From Nepenthes gracilis (Eukaryota; Streptophyta; Magnoliopsida; Caryophyllales; Nepenthaceae), in contig BSYO01000036.1 of NCBI GenBank assembly GCA_033239525.1, forward strand, positions 5,602,126 through 5,666,125: DNA of 64,000 nt, in the 5' to 3' direction. The stretch's first letter is position 1. Each line of letters opens with the position of its first letter. The notes under the pieces were generated by a model. It had not been told where the DNA came from, ran no database searches, and saw nothing but the letters and a program-made list of their open reading frames with translations. Of the stretch, positions 19,201 to 30,288 are shown in pieces. The position numbers were made by a program, and so were the translations under genes.

Positions 19201-20916
19201 GGTACGTTCCCTCGATGTCATCCTGTATGACCATTGTATGTAAGGTGGTTTGTCTGTCCAATAGCTCATTACATCTTCTAGCTTCGTCTTCAACTGGTGT
19301 AATAGCGTTCAATTCATTACTTCTATTTACCCGTTCGCTTGTAGATAGATGATGAAAATGTAAACTAGCCTTATTCCAAAACTTATATAATACTTGGTAA
19401 AGTATTTGCCAGTGAATTGGATTTCGTGGTCGGTCACTATAGATGATTAGATTCTTCGCTGAGCATTCCTTCACCAGCTTGAATCCGACGAGTAACACTT
19501 CGTACTCGACGACATTATTGGTGGCCGAAAATTCGAGGGTCATCAAGTATTTCATTTTCGACCTGTCTGGAGTCCTCAAAGTCATGCCTACTCCGCTGTC
19601 TAATTGAGTCATGATTCGTCCACATGTAATATCTAGGTCGGAGCTTCTTCTTGTTAGCTGGTGCCTTCATTTGAATTGAGGGCGTTTGGAATTGAAGTTG
19701 TTATTTCGACTATAAAATCTACAATGGCCTGACCTTTTATAGCCTACCGCAATCGAAATTTCACGTCAAATTTGTCCAATTTAATGGCTCATTTGACTAG
19801 TCGTCTAGATGTATTGGGTCTTTATAAGATCCATTTTAATGGCTGGTTCGTTAAGACAACAATTTTATACGCTTTGAAGTATGGTTATAACTTCCAGACG
19901 GAATAGATGAGAGCTAGAGTCATCCCTTCGACATACGAGTAACAAGTCTCGATATCTGTTAGGACCTTACTAATGTAATAGACTAGTCATTACATATAGG
20001 TTGTAAACTGGTCTAAGTCATATGTTTTTATAGTTACACACAAGGACGAAAAAACAATTAAAATAAAAACATATACCTATAAAAATTTAAAATGAAATGA
20101 TAAATGTATTTTAAAATTATATATATTTTAAAATATTTTAAAATAAATCAAATAGATTGATAAATAAATTTTAACATGTTACCCCACATAACACCACAAA
20201 AAGCCAGTCGTTGTTGCAAGAAGTACCTGAACTGTTGTTAAGAACCTTGACTGCAATCAGCACTCCGTTTGGGAACTGCCCTTCGTACACAACCCCAAAG
20301 CCACCAGAACCCAACACCTTTGAGAAATCCCGAGTGAATCCAGCCAGCTGCTGCGGAGCGAATCTGATTGGCTTCTCCCTCGCTATTTCACCGAGGAATC
20401 GCTCCATCGTCCCGGCTTCCAGCTGGGAGTCTCGGATCACCGGGAAAGCTGCATCTGCCGCGCCATAGTAGTCCTTGCTCTGACCTCTCTCGTTTGCCGC
20501 TTGATCGGATTGCCCGATTCTTACCGGTGCGTAGTAGCTCAGAATTGATTTCGTTGCCCTTTTTAAACAGTAAATTACTGCCACCACTATCGCCACCGCA
20601 ACAATTGTGCCCAGGACGATTGCAACTGCAGATCAAAACAGGAACCAATATTACAAGCGAGTTCATCAGGGAAAAAAGAAAAAAGGCATCTCAAAAAACA
20701 TTCAAAATAATAAGAAACAGAGATTTCATCCTCCTCTCTGTGTCTCTCTTTCAGCAAAGGGAGCCGTGAAGAAAGAAATAAGCTAAATAGGTAGGGGGAG
20801 GGATCTCGCATACATATTGCTGCAGTGCTATTGGATTTGGCTGCTGAATTGAGCCGTAAATTGTTTTCTGCGGTGGCTTGAGCTGAATTAGTGTTACCGG
20901 ACGTTGAAGAACTCAT
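16234..20916 (-). CDS. Receptor-like kinase, non-RD, LRK10L/At5g24080-like, copy A (3 exons)
   Basis: Three exons on the minus strand: 20916-20814, 20625-20227 and 17138-16234. GT-AG junctions keep one frame of 468 codons. The protein has a short Ser/Thr/Asn-rich N-terminus (34 residues, one NST sequon), a ~20-residue membrane segment (35-54), a linker, and a Ser/Thr kinase domain from ~135. Visible motifs are GSGGFGVVY (140-148), IAVK with K161, EQFMAEVG (alpha-C Glu ~178), IIHYDIKPGN with D258, DFG at 276 and APE at 303-305. HYD replaces HRD, so it is a non-RD kinase, a class common in plant immunity receptors. There is no lectin, GUB_WAK or thaumatin ectodomain and no clear signal peptide. 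EQFMAEVGTIGRTYH and KCDVYSFGMLLFEI fit the At5g24080/LRK10-like group. Intron 2 (3.1 kb) contains retrotransposon debris. Confidence 0.88.
17449..18060. other. Intron 2 of kinase A: insertion with GA-rich and GGC-rich tracts
   Basis: The intron is alignable with copy B only up to about 17448. After that come an (aat)n tract, a ~120-bp purine-only run (17625-17710) and a GGC trinucleotide run (about 17958-17975). The 151-codon minus-strand ORF here is a low-complexity Ser/Leu/Pro product of the purine tract and is not called as a gene. Confidence 0.5.
18230..19990 (-). mobile_element. Tat-lineage gypsy pol fragment in kinase A intron
   Basis: Minus-strand frames contain an additional RNase H-like piece (FSATNNVVEYEVLLVGFKLVKE region, 19612-19430), then an integrase C-terminal region (19293-18829). 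The latter has ETPFNLYYGIEAVI and ends HLKKYYQ-stop, the typical end of Tat pol. The second, archaeal-type RNase H is diagnostic of the Tat lineage. The RT and LTRs are missing. The copy is absent from the intron of kinase B, so it arrived after the duplication or was lost there. Confidence 0.7.
19991..20226 (-). other. Remaining 5' part of kinase A intron 2
   Basis: AT-rich intron sequence between the splice donor at 20226 and the retrotransposon fragment. The donor is cag|gtacttc. Only the bases nearest the exon are similar in copy B. Confidence 0.6.
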
Positions 20917-21043
20917 TTTATTTCCACGACTGAAAATTTCCAAATTAAAACAAAAACAAATCAGAAATGGCAAATGAAAAGAAGGGATCAATGACGAGGA
21001 GGAGGAGCGCTGCTGCTTATGAAATGCTACATGGGAAGAGAAC

Positions 21044-21058
21044 GAGTATAAATACATC
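21044..21058 (-). promoter_or_regulatory. Possible TATA box of kinase A
   Basis: On the minus strand gtatttatac lies about 130 bp upstream of the start codon at 20916. The surrounding 60 bp (gattgctgaagtgatgat, then cgttctcttcccat) is shared with copy B. Confidence 0.4.
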
Positions 21059-21079
21059 ATCACTTCAGCAATCATGAAT

Positions 21080-23990
21080 GTTACTTTTCGTCGTAACTAT
21101 TGATCCTGTTTGAAAAAAAATTGAAATTTTCGAATTGATCGACCCTTAATGAAAACGCGGGGCGTTCCGTGTCGGCCCTAAATAATATATTGTTTTTCAT
21201 ATAAAACAAAATTTTCTTTTTGACAGCTGCAAAAATTTAATAATATATTATTTTTCATATTATCACGTGAACGCGGTATAGGAAAGACCGTCAGAAAGGA
21301 AAAGCTCCCAGCAAAACAGGTAGGCGTTCCGTGGTTCAGACTATATTGGGTTCCACAATAATAGTCGACTTAAATAGAAAAAATAAAAAATTTAGATGTA
21401 AAAAATTAATGATATGGATGGATGAAAAAACAACCTATTATAGCTGATCCGAATTAAAAAAAATAAAAGACCTATACGAAAGAAAATTAAAGACCCGGAT
21501 TGGTTATTAAATAACTAAGGAGGAACCTAAAACAAATGAGTTAATAAGAAGTGCTTACTTGGGCACCTGGTGCTAAGTCGTGTGGGTGTCAAATGCCCCA
21601 CATGTAGATGAGGCTACAGTAAGGTGTCGGCTGCCGTTGGCCTGTATTACTCGCCAATTAGGAAGTCTCGTATTGTCGGACTAATTAGGAGACTTAAATT
21701 CTATCACCCACCTAATAGCAGAAGAATAATTCACCATAAAGAACCCTATTTCAATTAAGGAGAAGTTTGAAAGAAGGAAAGAGGAACCAAAACAATTGAG
21801 GAGGGAGAGGGGCTACTGCTCTAACAAGTCGACTATTGTCGGCTTATACCAAGGCTCTACTAGCTGCCGTTGCCACCATCGATAAGATCATTGCTGCCCG
21901 GACAAAGTTTGCCAATATGGCGAATAGCGTTTGATCGACAATAGCCATCATTTTACTACTTGGCTTAAGCCTATTGTCGTCGCTGAACTCATGCCCCCAC
22001 CATTGCCAGATGGTGCCCAATTACCCACCTGAACCCCCACTAAGCTTGCGCTCGACTCGACACCATCTCGGCAGCCATCCAACTCCCTGCACTAGACATG
22101 TGTGCGCCTCCAACCGCTCACTTGGACCCTCGCTAGGCTTGCACCTAAACTTGTCGCTGCCTCGCCATCTATGTCAGTCGCCCAGCTCAATTGCCCCGTC
22201 CCATGACCACACCTATAGTTTTGCCCATTCTCATTGAGTCAGCAACCCATGTTGGTAACTGCAGCCACCAAATGGCTTTGCTATTGGTTGTGGAAACCCA
22301 CTAAAGGTCCGCTATCAAATCCTCCAATCGGATGGTGTTACAGTTGACAATTACCACAATGACCGCATTATGGCCACTTCATCGATGTAGGCCATAACAA
22401 GCCACTTAAGCTAAACTTGCCCAGACCTGATGTGTGAATAAGCCTATGCTATATTTAAAACTTAAAATAGGTAAGTATAAATCTAAAATCTAGATAGGCC
22501 CATAATAAATATAAGAAATTAATAGGCCAATAAGGTATATGGTATGAATAATAAAACTATCTTATCTTCCAAATGACCATATGGCCAGGATAGGCCTCAG
22601 TCTCTCTACTTAACATACTAATTCCAATGAATTCTCTCTTTGATTAAACTAATTTTTTTTATTTATTCCATCTATTATTAAAAATATATTTACTAACTTG
22701 AATGATGGGAGAGTCTCTAAAATAACTATCCCGGGTTCTTTCTCCTTTTATTTTTATTTATGGTGTATAAAAAATTAGTTTAAAATTTTAAATTACGCCT
22801 GAATATGCATTCGTTAGCTATTACTTTGAGACCTTGACTTCATACACATTTTTTAACTAATTCTTTGGGATCACAATGTTTAGTCGTATATTTATTCTAT
22901 ATCGTATATATTGGTATAAATTTAAGAAGACAATTATATTATTAAAAATAATTAAATAAAATTTTTAAGACATACCATAAATTAGGATTTAATAAAAGAG
23001 ATGGCAAAATGGACTCTTAAATTTCTTAATTAATATTATTTATACTAGAAACCAAAATAAGAGTTATGTACGAAAATAACTCATCAATTTACTTCCTAAT
23101 GCTAAAGTTTGCGGGAAAGGCAACCAAAAGATTATTCTATAAAATACTTTTGTTGTCGAATTGATGAGGAGCAAGTATCCCAGTTTTTGTATTGTGCTAA
23201 TAGGGCTTTATGCTTTCAATAATTATCGCATTGGAAAAACTAAAAAGTAATGAACAGAATATAAAACATGCTTTAGATGGCAATACTTCGTGGCTTGAGA
23301 ATTTTTGAGGAAAAAAGTATCTATATCACAAGTGTTTTTCGGTATCCTTTTGCATGGGAGAGCGATTATTTTGCAAAGACAAAGATCATTTAGATGTTTA
23401 AATTGTTGAAATACTTGCTTTCCCATTTTGGGTTCAATTGCTTTTCATTTATAGAGGCTCGGGGCCACATATAGAGGGCAGTTGCGTAATGCTTATTATG
23501 TCAACAATTAAATAGAACATTTATCAGATAACTGAATGTGTGACATCTAAATATTTCGGATTCGAATCAATAAGACGCCTAACCAAGTCAAGATATTAAT
23601 AATAAAAATAATAATAAAGATAGAATCTTATTAGTCTAATAATTCATAAGAAAATATAAACTAATTTCATTAAAAATATTCGACTAATTAAATTCGATAA
23701 GTTGTCCGAAGGATAATTTTATAATTTCTTTAGTGATAGTAGATGATATTTTTAGTGTAACATTTTATTAACTAAAATTCCATATAAATATATTAAATAT
23801 ATTTTATGTAAATACATATTAAAAATTAATTAAATTAATGTGTCAAAATATAAAAATTGAAAAAGAAAATAACTACCAAACCCAAAATACTTCTTTTGAC
23901 ATAGTTTCTTTCCGCAAAGTTGCAACTCTTCTCCCACGTGATCTGGCCGCCCTCACACATTTTTCCGGCAAAAAAAAAAAAGTAGGAAAG
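21080..23990. repeat. Duplicated flank upstream of kinase A (matches 61670-64000)
   Basis: From about 21541 this region matches 62120 onward: cacctggtgctaag, then gtcagcaacccatg, and finally ttttcatttatagaggc at ~23458, which is where the window ends in the other copy. The 87-codon ORF at 21974-22237 is not open in the other copy and has no motif, so it is not called a gene. The content is noncoding or decayed beyond recognition. Confidence 0.8.
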
Positions 23991-25100
23991 AGGAAAATCT
24001 GGTTTCATTGAGCTGACCGCCTCACTACTTCAAGAAAAGAACCTAATTTTCCTTCCAATTGGCTGTTTTTGCATTAATTGTTACTTCATCATTCTTACTG
24101 ATTAGTGTACCCATTGTATTTGCTTCTCTTGATGGTTGGTCTTCATCTCCCTTTTGTGCCTTGCCACTTTAGAGTTTAAGTAGCCTCCATTTACACGTAA
24201 AATGTGAAGGAAAGGATGTGCCTGTGGATGTTTCGGAAGAGAGCGTTTGTGCTTGTTTTGACCGTTTGGAGAAGAAAAATTGAGGCAAATAAAAATTTCA
24301 TCATTCCTAAATATTTTCATTATTTCTTCTATAGGGGTTCGTTTTTAACAATTTATATAGCTTCTAATTTGTTAAATGAAATTTCTTACATCCAATATTA
24401 AGCATCCATTTCGGCCCCATGAAAAAAATTTCACTATATATATATATATAGATGATAATTTTGTACCTTATCTCATATTTCATATTTAAGCTTTGCCTTT
24501 TATATCTTCTAACATAGAAATTGATAAACTTTTCTGATCTTAGTGACCATGACATTCTACAATTTGGTGGTTAGTAGAGTGATTTTTAATCTACTTTTAT
24601 GAATTTGTGTGTCTATTGTAAAGAAGAATGATTTTTAATGAATTATTCTAAACATACTTTATATTTATCATAAAAGTAGGAGAAGGGGTATGTTATGGTG
24701 GTCATGGCTTATGCTTAATATGAGGAGCATATGGCTATGACTTGAGGTGGGCTTTTAAAACCCAAAATGACAATTTTACATGCTTATGTTTTAATATATG
24801 ATAGATCTTCATATATTTACTAATATATGTCTTTGGTTTAGTTTAAAGAGTATGTCGGCTATGATTTAAACATATAAGTAGATAAATTAATATATTATTT
24901 TGAATCCCTAAAGAGGTAGTGTAATGAGGATATCTATGTATTCTAATGAATTGTATGGTTGGCATTGCTGGCATTGCTGGTTGGTAGAAAAAGAAAAAGA
25001 AAGCAAAATCCTATGGCCAAGGCCTTATAGTTATGTATGTGTCGCTTGATCTTTTAGAAGGTAAATATGATTGACAAGATTTGCTATCGTTGGATTTTTC
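23991..25100. other. Intergenic, no gene seen
   Basis: AT-rich with a short (TA)n at ~24436-24450. Several 60-70 codon ORFs lack motifs. Nothing is called. Confidence 0.5.
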
Positions 25101-25111
25101 TAAAAATTATT

Positions 25112-26800
25112 TCAAAAAGATATTATAAGGTAATAGGGACGAATATGGCCAATAATGCCGCACCGATGTAAAGTAGGTACAAATTTAGTGGGTCTGTTCA
25201 TAACTGATTGACAATATAAATTAGGCAAATGATTTGATCCAAATCTTTTCTCTACAGGTTGAGGCACCGGTTGAGAAATATTCAATGTGTTCTTATTCTT
25301 GTGTGGAATTTTCATGGCAGGAACAAAGAAAGTCTTAGGTTGCGGGCCATGTTGGAAACTTTTCTCAACATATTCTAAACCCTTTTTATTTTCGACATAT
25401 TTTTCAAGCCCTAATATGCGATTAATTTTTTTGGTTCCACTTGAAAATTTTTCCATATCATTTTTAGTGTTTTTAAGTTTCAGTCCAAGGGTTTTAATTT
25501 TTGCGATTAAGGAGCTATGTTCCATTTCCAGTTCATGATGAGTAAGAGTAGCGCTCTTCAATTTGGTCACAACTTCTGCTTTTTCTTTTTTCAAATTTAT
25601 GAGCTTACTGTTTGAGATTTTATTTATTTTCTTTACTTTTAAGCATTTCCTAAATAATTTATTATATACTTCTTGAAGCATATCAACTTCAACTACTGAC
25701 TCATCCTCAGAGTCCTCAAATTGATTAAAATTTTCTACTAGATGATCGTTATTGCTACACAATGAGGTTATAAAGGCCATATATTTGGCTTGGCCTTCAT
25801 CAGTATATCTTTCAATATCTTCTTCTTCATCATCACTTAATATTGCATTCGCTTTTAAGACATGACCTTATTGGTATTTAAAATTTGGACATTCAGTACG
25901 ATAGTGGCCAAAACCTTTATACTCATGACATTGAACTCCTCGGGTAGTTTTCGATTTGAAGTCCTTAATTTCATGTCGGTCTTTCTTCTCAAATTTAGGA
26001 GATCATTTTAAATTCACATCTAGTTTGTCTAATGAAGATTTATTTTTCTTCAAAAATTTTTTAAAATTCTTAACAAATAATGAAAAATCATTATTGCTAC
26101 AGGATTCTTCATCGGAGTCCCGATTTCTCTCTTCCCTACTTGATTTTAGAGGAATTGATTTTTGTTTCCTTGATTGTGAAAATGTGTGTTCATAAGTTTG
26201 GAGAAATCCTACGAGTTCTTTAATTTTTATTTTATCAAGATATTTACTTTCTTCGATATCGGTGACTTTAGATCTAAATCGTTCAGGGAGTGATTTAAGA
26301 ACTTTTCTAATAATTCGATTTTCAAGAATCCATTCTCCTAAATTAAACGTGAAATTTACAATATCGTTCAATTGAGTATAGAATTCATCAAAAATTTCAT
26401 CATATTTCATACGGATTTCTTCAAATATGATAGTTAGCATTTGTAATTTTAAATTTTTTACAAGTTTAGTTCCTTCATGAGTAATTTCAAGTATATCCCA
26501 TACATCTTTAGAGGTCTTGCACATAAAAATACATTTAAACTCTTCGAAAGATAGAACCATAAAAATAGTATGTAACCCCTTACTATTCCAATTACAAGTA
26601 TCGAGTTCTTCTTTCAACCACAAAGGCAGAGCTTTTGGTTCATCACAACATTTGGGTGGAGTTCACCCAATTTGGGTACTAACCCATACGCGCTCATCCA
26701 TTGATTTGAGGAAGGCTCTTATGTGAACCTTCCAATAGGCATAGTTACTCCCATCGAAGAGGGGAGGACGAAGAGTGATCCACTCGTATACATCTAGATC
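25112..26800 (-). pseudogene. Ty1/copia gag (Sirevirus-like), decayed
   Basis: Reading from the right on the minus strand: RPPLFDGSNYAYWKVHIRAF and KSMDERVW (the N-terminal copia gag signature), a stop, then WLKEELDTCNWNSKGLHTIF, ILEITHEGTK, and RKVLKSLPERFRSKVTDIEE. This is the UBN2/copia gag core (ORF 26623-26003). After it come a decayed CCHC knuckle near 25900 and a long Lys/Glu coiled-coil stretch (25780-25300). A second CxxC...H-like knuckle (HRCGIIGHIRPYY) lies near 25150. No protease, integrase or RT follows, so the element is cut at ~25111. It is next to a primer-binding site and LTR in the correct order. Confidence 0.85.
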
Positions 26801-26821
26801 GGGGGTCACGGATTAAGGTAA

Positions 26822-26835
26822 GGCTCTGATACCGA
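26822..26835 (-). other. Copia primer-binding site
   Basis: The minus strand reads cGGTATCAGAGCC immediately downstream of the LTR end. This is the usual initiator-Met tRNA primer site of plant copia elements. It fixes the LTR border at 26837. Confidence 0.8.
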
Positions 26836-26836
26836 T

Positions 26837-27820
26837 TGAAAAAGAATTTTTCATCTCAAATTATACAACAATGTTTCGACCCCGTTCAATGATAGAAGAA
26901 TCAATAAAAATTAAATATTCAATATATGTATTGAATATTTAAGTCTAGATGATACAAGCAATATGAGTATAAAGAGAAAGCAATAATAATGATAAAAAGA
27001 CAATCTTTTTAGTAACGAAGAAAAAACTCGATACCCACGGTAATCGAGAAAAATTCTCGTGTTTCAAGGGTTGGGGAAGAAATTCACTATAAAAATTAAC
27101 TTACAGATTAGGTGGTAACGTTGTACTAATCTAGTCGACTTACTCCCGTCTTGTGATCCCTACCAAAGAACTCCTTAGATTTACCCGCGGTAACGAAACT
27201 GGATGCCTTCCGGCCTTCACAACAATCTTCCCTCTCGAGCCATTTGAATTGCCAAATACGATCGGATCCCCTTTTTTAATATACCAACGTCACCAACGAA
27301 GGTAAAAGGGCAGAGGTGATGGATTGTTAAAGAGAAAATGGTGAAAAAACTTCTAGCACATGAAGCACAATGATAAAATGTTAGTTTTCTCAATTTGGAG
27401 TAAGATTAAAGAGTGAGAAATACTTTTCTCTCAAGTGGGACGGCTCCAAAAATATAAATAATCGGTTAGGGTAACTGATTATAGGTGTATATTTATAGAG
27501 GGCTTGAAAAACGAGTTTAAAAATTTAGCCCGTTATCGTGGCGATCGATCCCGGCTCGAGCATGCGGTGAGCGCACCAAGGGTTTCATGAGAAACCCTAT
27601 ATGCGCTTGAGTTGGAAGGAGGCAAGTAGCTAGTGGGGGGTTTCTGGAATTTGCGCTCAAGCGCAGTTCAAGCTCATGGTGAGCGCAGGGCTTCGGGTTT
27701 TTGGGTTCCAGCGGGTGGAGGGCTCATGACGAGCGCGGGGCTACGGGATTTTGGATTCGAGCGGATGGAGAGCACATAGTAGGCGCGGTATCCCTGGAAG
27801 CAGGAACGAATAGTAACAAA
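26837..27820 (-). repeat. Copia 5' LTR
   Basis: The minus-strand LTR ends with ...ctttttca at 26837, next to the primer site. The right (U3) border is uncertain, near 27820 (aatagtaaca). The U3 portion holds exact-length 50-bp repeats (see 27672-27790). The other LTR was not found in the window. Confidence 0.6.
27672..27790. repeat. 50-bp tandem repeat in copia LTR U3
   Basis: Units 27672-27721 and 27722-27771 are each exactly 50 bp, with a partial third unit to ~27790. Each opens gctcatg-(g/a)-gagcgc-gggct and ends gcgg-tggag. They are GC-rich against an AT-rich surround. Such U3 repeats often act as enhancers in LTRs, but that is inference. Confidence 0.8.
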
Positions 27821-28734
27821 CATATGTTGATACAACACTTCGTCGAAACACAGCCCGATATCGACACAATATTATCTAATATTACGAAATATGTCAATTA
27901 TAAAAATGACCCTAACAATTATGAAAGATATAGATTTGATATAATATACCATGGTTTGGTGATTACACCCATAAGGGGTAAAATAAAAGATTAAATCCAT
28001 GATAATTATAATTATTAAATAATTTGGCCAAAAGTTATATGAATTTCTATAGTTTAACTTAGAGAAATAAGACGTTGAAAGAGAATGATATAACTAGGAT
28101 TAGGAAAAATTTTAACTCATTAATAGATTGTTAATTTATATTATTGATTAAGGATATATGGAAAGGAATATCCTAATAGTAGACTTCTAAGATAAATAAT
28201 TTTGTAACCTTAGTGAGAGGTGATCATATATAACACTTAGCTTTTTATATTACTTCTTTATGTTCATGATTTTTTTTACATTCCACTCGAATCGAGTGAG
28301 TATTTCATGATATTTTATGATTAAATAAAGAAAACCATACAAAAATGCTAAGATATTTAGACAAATGATTTCCTTGTTGATATTATTTGTTGACATTCAT
28401 AATTTCCTTTACATTGCATTCAATTTGAGTGAATATCTTTTTGATATTTTATTACTAAATAAAAGAGAGTATATTAAAATAATAAAATATCCAGACAAAT
28501 GAGAGTTTATAAAATTTTAATATAGTTTACACTTTTTGATACTTATTTTATATCTAATAGTTGAGGTCAATTTATTTTTAAGGTAAAGTACTTATAGGCT
28601 TATTAATATTATAGAAGACAATATTAGACATATCACTTATGAAGAGTATCGTAGATGATATAAGTATATTATGGGTATAATTTTTAGAATGATTATATGA
28701 GGTAATGATGATATCATAGATATTGGATTACCTT
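27821..28734. other. AT-rich intergenic DNA
   Basis: No coding signal. Two loosely similar blocks (about 28255-28380 and 28370-28510) repeat the order of a ttcatgattt/ttcataattt run, ttacattcca/ttgcattcaa, gagtgagtattt/gagtgaatatct, then agacaaatga. They suggest an old local duplication. Confidence 0.45.
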
Positions 28735-29610
28735 GTAATACCCATCTAGTTTTTGGGGTTTAAATACTCAGCCATTAATCACAATGATAGAATATGATAT
28801 ATAGTGAGTCTTAATATCTCATACTAGTATGAGCTCATATTGAGTTTATTTTTTAAAAATTCAAAGAAAAATTTTAGTATCACGGATACTTTAAGACCCC
28901 AATTTATTGATTTAGATTCCCTGAAATTCGATAAATATCTTTTAGGATATCAAGATTAATCATCTATTTAATATTAAAGATGTTACTAACATCATTGTTT
29001 AAGTTTGACATTATTGATACTAATTTAATAGAATCCATATTATTCTTATTACTATTCGGATTTGGGGAATCCACTTGTAGCTGATATTCATATTTGAATC
29101 ATATTATGATTAAGTTGAAAGATTCTGGTAATATTATCGTATTAAGCATTAATATTGCATTTATTACTTTTATTGTCATTGTTATTAACTAACTTGATAT
29201 TTATTATTACTGATATTATCTTTATTATTGGATGTTGTTACTTATTGATCGTTTAATTCACTTATTATATTTTTTGACTCTAAATCAGTGCAAAACAGAT
29301 AGAGTCGACGAGTGACCGAGTTTGGCTGAATTGCTTGCATGATGAAGATATCGAGTTTATATGTTTTATATTAGAGTTGGTGATTATTTACTTTTGTAAA
29401 CATAACTAATTAAGAGATTGTTCTTGGAGATTATGTCTCCATTATTAATGGTGATATATAATAGACTTTATTATTTTTTATTATTTGTGCAAAGAGTAAT
29501 TTTGATTATTATCGATATTTTATTTATAAAGTTATTTATAATGATAATTTATATGATTTTAAAAATTAGAATAACGAATTGTATTAGAGGACTTAGGTTT
29601 GGATCGCCAT
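28735..29610 (+). repeat. LTR-like block, chromovirus type, worn
   Basis: It opens tgtaatacccatctagttttt and ends ggatcgccata, resembling eroded plant chromovirus LTR termini. The interior resembles 500-1373. No primer site or gag was found next to it, so it may be a solo LTR. Confidence 0.4.
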
Positions 29611-30288
29611 AGGATGCTCGTAATTCTCCTAATAATAGAACAATTGCACTCATTATTAACTCGATCTTTATAATTGTTCTCAATGAATGCATATAATATG
29701 GAACATTTTTTTTTTTCAAGTTTAGAATTCAAATGACAATTTTGTGACATCTTATGCTTAAGAGATCTTTTTGCATAGCCTTACCATACACATAGCCCTT
29801 CAAATGTTTTATTTTGATCGTAGATGGCACAAAACCTTAACTAATGTTGGTCTCATTAAATTTGATTAACTATTTTAATCATTTTGCCATTTTTATCCAG
29901 ACTATTAATGAGGTTCTATGATAAATAATCAAACATAACTTCTCTTATGTACTAATTGTCATTTTAAAAATAAGATTTGACACCTCAGTAGTTTAACGTC
30001 CATGAGACTTGTCGGTTTTGTTAGTTCGACAATATTGCTACTTGTCCACATAACTAAGCCAATCACTCAACAACTTAAAAGTATAACAACTCAGCAGTTT
30101 ATTAGCCTATTAACTAGGCAATATGACTGCATATACTCGTGGATAAATATTTTCTAAATTTTGAATTTGAATCTTTATTTGTTATTACTAAACCCATGAA
30201 TTTCACATAAGGACTCCACTTATCTCATTTTTCCTTCAAAACCAAGTAATTTCAAAAGGCTCTCCTCTTTTACAAAAGGTTTATCTTG
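29611..30288. other. Intergenic, no gene seen
   Basis: No supported gene or repeat. The sequence is moderately AT-rich and contains only short ORFs. Confidence 0.5.

Noticed and set aside
20587..21075. Upstream in-frame Met of kinase A (21075) as the true start
   Set aside because: It would add ~53 residues without a clear signal peptide, and the conserved ATG with MSSS in both copies (20916 and 61466) is the better start. The upstream part covers the TATA-like site.
21974..22237. 87-codon ORF in the flank upstream of kinase A
   Set aside because: The duplicated flank at 62.5-62.8 kb does not keep the frame, so it is not under coding constraint.
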